64,000 bases of DNA from Phocaeicola massiliensis B84634 = Timone 84634 = DSM 17679 = JCM 13223 (GTDB taxonomy: Bacteria > Bacteroidota > Bacteroidia > Bacteroidales > Bacteroidaceae), in NCBI RefSeq assembly GCF_000382445.1, contig NZ_KB905473.1, positions 519,043 through 583,042 on the forward strand, written 5' to 3'. Below, in pieces: positions 37,721 to 45,169 of the stretch. The notes below the pieces were generated by a model. That model saw only the letters and a program-made list of their open reading frames with translations. It was not told the DNA's origin and searched no databases. Each line of letters opens with the position of its first letter. Positions within the stretch are counted from its first letter, which is position 1. A program made the position numbers and the translations under genes.

Positions 37721-39955
37721 ATGAAGCATTTTAATAAGTTACTATTTTTACTTGTCTTTTTATTATCCGGCCGGGTGCTTTGGGCTAATCCGGTTATTAT
37801 CGGCAATAGCCGTTTTACTTTCATTACCGACCAATTGGTGCGTATGGAATATGCACAGAATGGTCATTTTTTGGATGATCCTACTTTGTTTGCCATTGAT
37901 CGTTCGACGGAGTGTAAAGACGTGAAAGTAGAGGAAAAGTCAAAAGATCATTATGTATTGTCTACTCCGGTGATGCGGATTGAATATTACGCGGACGGAT
38001 TTCCGTTTGGACAAACCAATTTGCATGTTTATTTTAAGAATGGTGAAGAGGCCAAAGAGAAACATTGGTATATAGCCAGCAGGCAAAGTAAGAATCTACT
38101 GGGAGCTCTTACGACCTTGGATGAAGTGGATGGTCCGGTAGATCGTCAGGAAGGTTTGTTAAGCCGTGACGGTTGGTATCTGATAAATGATACGGGCAAA
38201 GAAGTGTTGCGCGACGGTTGGGTGAGTGCGCGTGATAAAGACCATGTACAGGATTTGTATTTGTTTGTTTATGGAAACGATTATAAGTCGGCTTTACGTT
38301 CTCTTCGTGTTGTCAGTGGTCCGGCACCTATGCCACGTAAATATGTACATGGTTCGTGGTATTGTCGCTGGTGGAATTATACGGATGATGATTACCGTCA
38401 GTTGGTGCGTGAATATAAAGAGCATGATTTCCCGTTGGACATCATGGTTTTTGATATGGGATGGCATACTCAGAATGCTACCGTTGGTACGGGCCATGCA
38501 GGAACCAGAGGGTGGACAGGTTATAGTTGGAACAGGAAACTGATAAAAGACCCCGCCAAACTGATACAGGATTTGAAAGATGACCATGTATATGTGGTAT
38601 TGAATGAGCATCCGCACGATGGGTTACGTCCGCATGATGATGCTTATCCTATGTTTATCCGTGACTTGGGAGCCGATACGCTGAAAAACGGAGTTCCTTT
38701 GTTTGATGCAGGGAATCCGGAATATATGAAAGCATTTATGAAACATGCCCACCAAGAGAGCGATCAAATGGGCGTTGCTTTTTGGTGGTTGGATTGGCAG
38801 CAGGATTATCTTTATCCATACGTCAGAGGTACATCGATGAGGCATTTGCCGTGGTTGAATAAAATCTATTATGATTATTCTGCCCGTAATAATCTTCGTG
38901 GTGCCGGTTTCAGTCGTTGGGCAGGTTGGGGAGATCACCGCCATCCCATCCAGTTTTCAGGTGATGCCGTTGCCAATTGGGAGTTGCTGCGTTTTGAAAT
39001 TGATTTGACTACAACGAGCGGTAATGCCGGTTGCTTTTTCTGGGCGCATGACTTGGGCGGATTTTATGGAGGAGATGATGCAGAGCTTTATACTCGTTGG
39101 ACACAATTCGGTTTATTGAATTCATCTCTCCGCATCCATTCAGTATATGATGAGAAACTCGATCGCCGTCCTTGGTTGTGGGGGGATAAGGAAGAAGAAG
39201 CCATGAAACGCATCTATCACCTTCGTTCGCAGTTGATGCCTTATATTTATTCTTCTGTCCATCAGTGTTATGAAGATATGATTCCACTTAATAGAGGATT
39301 ATATTTGGAATACCCCTCGGACGAGAAAGCATATCAATGTCCGGGTGAATTCTTATTCGGCGATTTATTGTTGGGAGCGCCGGTTACCATGCCGGGAGAA
39401 GGAGAACAGAAGCTGGTCTCGCAAGAGGTATGGTTGCCGGGTGGGGAAAACTGGTACCATTTCTTCACGGGGAAAGCATATCAAGGGGGCCGGACAGTGA
39501 CGGTAGAAAGTCCGTTGGATGAATTTCCTTTATTTGTGAAGGGGGGCTACCCATTACCTATGCAACCTTATACAGAACGTATGTGTTCGACTCCGCTTAC
39601 CGAGTTGATTGTCCGTTGTTATCCGGGCAACGAAGGATGTAATCACTCTTATACCCTATATGAAGATGACGGGATTACAACAGCCTATCAGCAAGGTGAA
39701 TCTGCTTCTACATTAATGAACTATCGTAAGGAAGGAGAACAGACCTTTGTTACTATCCATCCGGCAAAAGGCTCGTACAAGGGGCAACCTCAAAAAAGAG
39801 CTTATCGTATTGAATTGCCGGGAATCCAGGCAGGAACAAAAGTAAAAGTAAACGGTAAATCGGTAAAAGCCGTTTTTGATAAGACGATAGGTGGCATAGT
39901 GGTGTCTGTCAAGTCGGATGATATACGGAAGAAGGTAGAAGTACAGATCGGTTGA
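37721..39955 (+). CDS. Glycoside hydrolase family 31 (alpha-glycosidase)
   Basis: This 744-residue secreted enzyme has a signal peptide about 1-22, an N-terminal beta-sandwich, then a TIM barrel. The nucleophile is Asp358 in FWWLDWQQDY and the acid/base is Asp415 in QFSGDA. SWYCRWWNYTDDDYRQLVREY and DIMVFDMGWH are further family segments, and C-terminal beta domains follow. GH31 members release alpha-linked glucose or xylose. In this cluster it would trim an oligosaccharide before GH130 acts on the core. Linkage specificity cannot be read from the sequence. Confidence 0.93.
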   Translation: MKHFNKLLFLLVFLLSGRVLWANPVIIGNSRFTFITDQLVRMEYAQNGHFLDDPTLFAIDRSTECKDVKVEEKSKDHYVLSTPVMRIEYYADGFPFGQTNLHVYFKNGEEAKEKHWYIASRQSKNLLGALTTLDEVDGPVDRQEGLLSRDGWYLINDTGKEVLRDGWVSARDKDHVQDLYLFVYGNDYKSALRSLRVVSGPAPMPRKYVHGSWYCRWWNYTDDDYRQLVREYKEHDFPLDIMVFDMGWHTQNATVGTGHAGTRGWTGYSWNRKLIKDPAKLIQDLKDDHVYVVLNEHPHDGLRPHDDAYPMFIRDLGADTLKNGVPLFDAGNPEYMKAFMKHAHQESDQMGVAFWWLDWQQDYLYPYVRGTSMRHLPWLNKIYYDYSARNNLRGAGFSRWAGWGDHRHPIQFSGDAVANWELLRFEIDLTTTSGNAGCFFWAHDLGGFYGGDDAELYTRWTQFGLLNSSLRIHSVYDEKLDRRPWLWGDKEEEAMKRIYHLRSQLMPYIYSSVHQCYEDMIPLNRGLYLEYPSDEKAYQCPGEFLFGDLLLGAPVTMPGEGEQKLVSQEVWLPGGENWYHFFTGKAYQGGRTVTVESPLDEFPLFVKGGYPLPMQPYTERMCSTPLTELIVRCYPGNEGCNHSYTLYEDDGITTAYQQGESASTLMNYRKEGEQTFVTIHPAKGSYKGQPQKRAYRIELPGIQAGTKVKVNGKSVKAVFDKTIGGIVVSVKSDDIRKKVEVQIG

Positions 39956-40000
39956 CATACAGAATTGCTTGAACAAGAAAAATCTTAAAGTAAATAATAT

Positions 40001-41896
40001 ATGAAATTACATGTTGTTGACATCCTGATTATTTGCGCTTATCTGATTGTCATAGTTCTTATCGGGCTATTCCTGAAGAAGAAAGCGGCAAAAAATATGG
40101 ATTCGTATTTTTTGGGGGGCAAGTCCCTTCCGTTTTATATGCTCGGACTTTCAAATGCTTCGGGTATGTTTGATATTACCGGAACCATGTTGATGGTTTA
40201 TTGGGCCTTTGCATATGGTTTTAAGAGTTTGTGGATTCCTTGGCTGTGGCCGGTGTTCAATCAGATATTCCTGATGGTGTATCTTTCCGTATGGTTGCGC
40301 CGAAGTAATGTGCTGACAGGTGCCGAATGGATTAAAACCCGTTTCGGACATGGAAAAGGAGCTACTTTGTCGCATACTATTGTGATTGTTTTCGCTCTGC
40401 TGAGTGTATTGGGTTTTCTGAGTTACGGTTTTATCGGCATTGGTAAGTTTATGGAGATATTCTTCCCGTGGGAGGTGGTTTCACAGTATGTGCCTTTTGA
40501 TATTCCGTTGCAATATGTTCCTCATTTTTATGGCATATTCTTTACGGCAATTGCTACCTTTTACGTGATGTTGGGCGGTATGCTCAGTATTGTATGGACA
40601 GATGTGGTTCAGTTTATGATTATGACAGTGGCAGGTATTATCATTGCTGTTATCGGTATGAATATGGTAGCTCCCGAAATGATTCAAGAGTTTGTTCCCA
40701 AAGGATGGGATTCACCGTTCTTCGGCTGGGCACTTGATATTGACTGGAGTGAGCGAATGAGTCTGTTGACGGAACGAATGGCTAATGAGCCTTATAGTTT
40801 GATGGGTATCTTTGTGATGATGGCATTGTTGAAAGGTATATTTATGAGTATGGCAGGTCCTGCACCTAACTATGATATGCAGAAGATTCTTTCATGTAAG
40901 TCTCCGAAAGAGGCAGCTATGATGAGTGGTTCCGTACCGGTTATTTTGCTGATTCCGCGTTATCTGATGATTATGGGGTTTGCTCTGTTGGCGATTTACT
41001 TCTTTAAAGTGGACGGTGGTTTGTCTCAAATGACAGCAACAAACACGGATTTTGAGACCATATTGCCTCATTTGATAACAAAATATGTACCGGTGGGATT
41101 GGCAGGACTTTTATTGGCGGGTCTGCTGTCAGCGTTCATGTCTACTTTTGCATCTACCGTCAATGCAGCTCCGGCATACGTAGTAAATGATATCTATTTG
41201 AAGTATATCAACCCCAAAGCTACTGTCAAGACACAGATTCGTGCCAGTTATTTGATTTCTGTTCTGGTTGTGATTATCAGCACGGTTATGGGCTTTTTCT
41301 TAAAAGATATCAATGAGATATTCCAGTGGATTGTGGGTGCCCTGTTTGGTGGCTACATTGCTGCCAATGTATTGAAATGGCATTGGTGGCGTTTCAATGG
41401 AGAAGGTTATTTTTGGGGTATGACAGCAGGTGTGGTTGCCGCTATTGTGATGAAATTTACAGTCCCTGATGGATTGGTGCTCTATTTCTTCCCTGTTTTA
41501 TTTGGTATTTCGCTGATAGGGTGTATTGTCGGAACTTATTCTGCTCCTCCGACAGATGAAGACACTCTGATTAATTTCTATATTCGCGTTCGTCCGTGGG
41601 GATGGTGGAAACCAATTGTCGACAAGGCAATAGCGCGCTATCCGCAAGTGACTCGTAATAAGAATTTTAAGCGTGACGCATTTAATGTTACCATTGGTAT
41701 TGTGTGGCAGTGTTGTCTGACTATTGTACCGATGTACTTGGTTGTGCGCGGAAATCTGGGCTTTATTGTATCTGTTCTGATACTGATTGCGACAACTGTT
41801 ATACTGAAATATACTTGGTATAAGCCGTTGTGCCGTGAGGAAGAAGAATATAATAAGTTGATGAAAGAAATAGGATTTGATAAAGAGTGTAATTAA
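40001..41896 (+). CDS. Sodium:solute symporter (SSS family), probable disaccharide importer
   Basis: This 631-residue membrane protein has about 13-15 hydrophobic helices and SSS-family motifs: DSYFLGGKSLPFYMLGLSNA, TGAEWIKTRFGHGKG, GFLSYGFIGIGKF, and GLLLAGLLSAFMSTFASTVNAAP. It probably carries a sugar with sodium across the inner membrane. Next to the GH130 phosphorylase it is the natural importer of mannosylglucose; related B. fragilis clusters pair the two. It is the last gene of the run, 45 bp after GH31. Confidence 0.9.
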   Translation: MKLHVVDILIICAYLIVIVLIGLFLKKKAAKNMDSYFLGGKSLPFYMLGLSNASGMFDITGTMLMVYWAFAYGFKSLWIPWLWPVFNQIFLMVYLSVWLRRSNVLTGAEWIKTRFGHGKGATLSHTIVIVFALLSVLGFLSYGFIGIGKFMEIFFPWEVVSQYVPFDIPLQYVPHFYGIFFTAIATFYVMLGGMLSIVWTDVVQFMIMTVAGIIIAVIGMNMVAPEMIQEFVPKGWDSPFFGWALDIDWSERMSLLTERMANEPYSLMGIFVMMALLKGIFMSMAGPAPNYDMQKILSCKSPKEAAMMSGSVPVILLIPRYLMIMGFALLAIYFFKVDGGLSQMTATNTDFETILPHLITKYVPVGLAGLLLAGLLSAFMSTFASTVNAAPAYVVNDIYLKYINPKATVKTQIRASYLISVLVVIISTVMGFFLKDINEIFQWIVGALFGGYIAANVLKWHWWRFNGEGYFWGMTAGVVAAIVMKFTVPDGLVLYFFPVLFGISLIGCIVGTYSAPPTDEDTLINFYIRVRPWGWWKPIVDKAIARYPQVTRNKNFKRDAFNVTIGIVWQCCLTIVPMYLVVRGNLGFIVSVLILIATTVILKYTWYKPLCREEEEYNKLMKEIGFDKECN

Positions 41897-41914
41897 TATT
41901 ATTTGTATAGAAAA

Positions 41915-41976
41915 TGGGAATGTGTCAAAACTGAAACCTAGCAAAATATGGTATTATCAATGTTTGACACACCCCC
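41915..41976. repeat. Dispersed GTGTCAAAAC repeat, copy C (deleted core)
   Basis: Ends GGAATGTGTCAAAAC and GTTTGACACACCCCC remain with only about 30 bp between them, so the internal hairpin is lost. The ends pair as a long imperfect hairpin between the convergent symporter and guanine deaminase genes and may terminate both. Confidence 0.7.
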
Positions 41977-41982
41977 ATTTCT

Positions 41983-42450
41983 TTAATATTCTATCTTGTC
42001 TGTTTTAGAACTCCATGCTTCGAATGCTTTAATAGCTTCTTCGCGTAACATAACTTCAGAAGGAAGTTTTCTGTTTTCCGGTTTCAGTTCCAGTTCATCA
42101 TAGATAAATGAATCATCGAAACCTATATTTTTTGCATCCGTTTTATTGTTGGCATAATACATCTTATCCAATCGTGCCCAATATATAGCACCCAAACACA
42201 TAGGACAGGGTTCACAGGAGGTATAGATTTCATATCCGCTTAAGTCGAATGTTCCCAGCTTGGCAGCGGCGGCGCGTATGGCGCTTACTTCAGCGTGGGC
42301 GGTGGGGTCACACGAAGCGGTTACCCGGTTGACACCTGTTGCTATTATTTCTCCGTTTTTGGCGATGACGGCTCCGAAAGGTCCTCCTCCGTTTGCGACA
42401 TTCTCAATGGAAAGCTCGATGGCTTTCCGCATAAGTTCTTTTTTAGTCAT
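41983..42450 (-). CDS. guaD: Guanine deaminase (cytidine-deaminase fold)
   Basis: This 155-residue zinc deaminase has the ligand His52 and catalytic Glu54 in DPTAHAEVSAIR and the cysteine pair in TSCEPCPMC (Cys82, Cys85). The overall sequence and the ending KIEY resemble B. subtilis GuaD (GGPFGAVIA, ALGAIYWAR, AGFDDSFIY). It converts guanine to xanthine and ammonia. It follows manA by 21 bp on the same strand. Confidence 0.85.
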   Translation of the reverse strand: MTKKELMRKAIELSIENVANGGGPFGAVIAKNGEIIATGVNRVTASCDPTAHAEVSAIRAAAAKLGTFDLSGYEIYTSCEPCPMCLGAIYWARLDKMYYANNKTDAKNIGFDDSFIYDELELKPENRKLPSEVMLREEAIKAFEAWSSKTDKIEY

Positions 42451-42471
42451 AGTTGCATCGGTGAAATTGGA

Positions 42472-43443
42472 TTATACATAAGTCTCCAGAAATTTCACAT
42501 GTTCGTTTACCGTTACATTTACTTCTTTAGTGGTAGCGGGGAAAAGTATAGACTCTCCTGCCTGAATTTCCAACGAATGACCTTCATTATCAGTTACCGT
42601 GCATGAACCTTCCATACAGATATAGATTACAAAAGAATCCAGTTCGCTGTAATCCATAGTCATATTTTCCGTCAGGTCGTATACAGAAGTGGTGAAGTAG
42701 GGGCAGGTTACCAATTCTATCGGTTTGTTTTGTTCCGGCGTATAGCTGGTGCGATAGTCTTCTTCCACTGTATAATCGATGGCATCTTTCGACAGTTCGG
42801 TATGCAATTCGCGTGTATTGCCATTCTTGTCTTTGCGGTTAAAATCATAGATACGGTAGGTTACATTGGATGTTTGTTGGATTTCTGCAATAAAGCATCC
42901 GGCACCAATGCTATGGATTCGTCCGGCAGGCAGGAAGAATACGTCTCCCGGCTGAACAGTATAGTCTGCCAAAGCATCACAAATTGTATTGTCTGCAATC
43001 ATTGCTGCATATTCGTCAGGAGTGATTTTCTTTTTCAAACCGGAACGAAGATGAGCTTTGCCACCTGCATTATCGATTACATACCACATTTCTGTCTTTC
43101 CCATTGAGTTGTGGCGTTTCCTGGCAAGTTCGTCATCGGGGTGAACTTGTATGGAAAGATCATCGCATGCATCAATGAATTTGATAAGCAAAGGGAAATT
43201 ATCTCCGAAACGTTGATAGTTGCTTTCACCTACTAATGCTCCTTTGTATTCTTTTACCATGTCACTCAGGTTTTTGCCTGCGTCTGTACCATTGGCAACT
43301 ACTGATTCGTCGCCCGGAACATTCGAGATTTCCCAGCTTTCGCCTACTTGTGCCTGTTCGGTTGCAAGATGTTTGAACGGGATAATCTTTTCACCACCCC
43401 AGATGGTGGATTTTAGAATGGGGTTAAATTTTAATGGATACAT
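42472..43443 (-). CDS. manA: Mannose-6-phosphate isomerase, class I
   Basis: This 323-residue type I phosphomannose isomerase has LKSTIWGGEKI, the zinc-binding QVHPDDELARKRH region, GKTEMWYVID, and DVFFLPAGRIHSIGAG with catalytic-site residues, then a small C-terminal cupin-like part. It interconverts mannose-6-phosphate and fructose-6-phosphate. Mannose-1-phosphate from the GH130 enzyme could enter glycolysis through this enzyme after a mutase step; no mutase gene is in the window. Confidence 0.93.
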   Translation of the reverse strand: MYPLKFNPILKSTIWGGEKIIPFKHLATEQAQVGESWEISNVPGDESVVANGTDAGKNLSDMVKEYKGALVGESNYQRFGDNFPLLIKFIDACDDLSIQVHPDDELARKRHNSMGKTEMWYVIDNAGGKAHLRSGLKKKITPDEYAAMIADNTICDALADYTVQPGDVFFLPAGRIHSIGAGCFIAEIQQTSNVTYRIYDFNRKDKNGNTRELHTELSKDAIDYTVEEDYRTSYTPEQNKPIELVTCPYFTTSVYDLTENMTMDYSELDSFVIYICMEGSCTVTDNEGHSLEIQAGESILFPATTKEVNVTVNEHVKFLETYV

Positions 43444-43477
43444 AGGTATATATATTAAATGTTTTTAGGTTTGGATA

Positions 43478-43485
43478 CAAAAATA
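43478..43485 (-). promoter_or_regulatory. Possible -7 box of manA
   Basis: On the minus strand it reads TATTTTTG, 34 bp before the manA start. It coincides with the T tract of the terminator upstream, as at the susC gene. Confidence 0.35.
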
Positions 43486-43521
43486 CGGAGATTCTACGAC
43501 TTTACCCATAGAATCTCCGTA
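43484..43521 (-). terminator. Terminator after the beta-helix lipoprotein gene
   Basis: A perfect 13-bp stem TACGGAGATTCTA / TAGAATCTCCGTA (43484-43496, 43509-43521) is followed on the minus strand by TTTTTG. Confidence 0.85.
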
Positions 43522-43559
43522 AAAATCACTAGCTATTTGTGTGTTTTCAAAAAAGTGTA

Positions 43560-45134
43560 TTAGTAGTCTGTATTGTTAGGGTCGAAGTTAGTCCAACCGT
43601 CCAGCCAGTTGTCATTTATACCGAATGCCCCGATGTAGTCTACCTTATCAAATCCATTGTCTAATAGAGCATTGTCGAATGAAGCGGCAGTCAGTACCGG
43701 GCTATTTGCATTCGGCATATAATTTACACCGATGCCGCGTCCGTCTTTAAAGTTCAGTTCATTCATGTCGGCAAGTACTTTATTTCCTTTTTGTGCTTTG
43801 AAGAAGCTGGAAGAATAGGACTCCTGACCGGCATCGATAATAGTTTTGTTTACTGCATCATAAAGCACGTCATCATACACTTTGTTGGCATCCGAACCGG
43901 TGACTGTCATACCGGCAAACCAAATATTTTGCAAATTGATAATGCCCTCTTGTGCTTGTTCTACCGTGTTTCCTTTCTCGCCGTCAATAATCAAACCGAC
44001 AGGATATCCCACTGCTACAGAATTGAAGCAATTCAAACGGCTGGAACGGCGGATTTGCATCGCTGACTGGAACTTCCCGAGAGCTGAACCGTTATTGGGG
44101 TTGAAGCTGCCGGCATTGATATAGCTTTCATCATTGGTAAATCCGGCATCACGTCCGAGCGGGCCGATAAAAGTAATGTTACTGAATACTGCCGTTGTAT
44201 AGGGAGAAACCAGAGAACCATCGGCACAGTTGTCCGATTCAAATCCGTTTGATTGTGATGTATCGGCAATTCTCGGATCGCGGATAGACAAGCCATATTG
44301 TACTTTACCGGAGAATCCGTTGTCTGTGTCGAATTCGTCATCCCAACCATTATAGGCAACCAGATATTTACAGTTTACAGAACCGCCGAACCATTCATAA
44401 GAGTCATCGTTGGAATAAGAAACCTGCAAGTGGTCAATGGTAGTACCGCTACCGACCGAGCCGAACGTAATGCCGTTGATTTCCTTATCTTTCATAAAGG
44501 GATAACCGGCAAACTCCACACGTACATAGCGGATGATACCGGAATTGTCGGAGTCATCATCCCCTCCGTGTTTGGTACGGGGCCCCCCTTCAATCTGCTG
44601 ATTCAGCACGCCTTGATTGTTCTTTGCCTTACCACAGATAATCAAACCGCCCCAATCACCGGGTTTGCGTTGTCCTTTCGGCATTTCAGAGGTAAATACG
44701 ATAGGAGCATCCTGCTTTCCTTCGGCTATCAGTTTTCCGCCCGGTTCTATAATCAGGGCAGCTTGTGTGTCTTTATCACCTTTGATGACAGTTCCCGGTT
44801 CAATGGTCAATGTAGAACCTGCTCCCACATAAACCCATCCTTTCAACAGGTATGTACCTTTGGCAAGGGTCTGGGTTCCTTTGAATACAAATTCCTGGTC
44901 ACCATTTCCTATTACTGTTCCTTTTTTGTTTTCAGACTTATCCTCATTGAACAACAAATGATCACACGTCTTGATTGAGCCTTCAGTTCCCCATACATAA
45001 GGTGTGTCCGTTGTCTCACCACCACTGTTTCCACCATTGTCGGGTTCGGAATCATCACTGCTGCAAGCAGCCAGGCTTCCCAGCATCATGGCCGAGAGAG
45101 CATAAGTCATAAACTTGTTTGTTTTCATTTTCAT
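43560..45134 (-). CDS. Surface lipoprotein with right-handed beta-helix-like body
   Basis: This 524-residue lipoprotein has lipid attachment in LAACSSDDSEPDN; the acidic residues after Cys suggest export to the cell surface. The body has short glycine-rich repeats (GAGSTLTIEPGTVIKGDKDT, GGKLIAEGKQDAPIVF, GSGTTIDHLQVSYSNDD) typical of parallel beta-helices. No catalytic residues can be named. It is 35 bp after a TonB-dependent receptor gene and probably acts with it as a surface binding partner. The ligand is unknown. Confidence 0.8.
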   Translation of the reverse strand: MKMKTNKFMTYALSAMMLGSLAACSSDDSEPDNGGNSGGETTDTPYVWGTEGSIKTCDHLLFNEDKSENKKGTVIGNGDQEFVFKGTQTLAKGTYLLKGWVYVGAGSTLTIEPGTVIKGDKDTQAALIIEPGGKLIAEGKQDAPIVFTSEMPKGQRKPGDWGGLIICGKAKNNQGVLNQQIEGGPRTKHGGDDDSDNSGIIRYVRVEFAGYPFMKDKEINGITFGSVGSGTTIDHLQVSYSNDDSYEWFGGSVNCKYLVAYNGWDDEFDTDNGFSGKVQYGLSIRDPRIADTSQSNGFESDNCADGSLVSPYTTAVFSNITFIGPLGRDAGFTNDESYINAGSFNPNNGSALGKFQSAMQIRRSSRLNCFNSVAVGYPVGLIIDGEKGNTVEQAQEGIINLQNIWFAGMTVTGSDANKVYDDVLYDAVNKTIIDAGQESYSSSFFKAQKGNKVLADMNELNFKDGRGIGVNYMPNANSPVLTAASFDNALLDNGFDKVDYIGAFGINDNWLDGWTNFDPNNTDY

Positions 45135-45169
45135 TTATTGGTTAGTTACTGAATGAAATATTTCTTGTT

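Noticed and set aside
44298-44978. 226-codon frame antisense to the beta-helix lipoprotein gene
   Set aside because: It is a shadow of a well-supported gene, with no motif, promoter or signal of its own.
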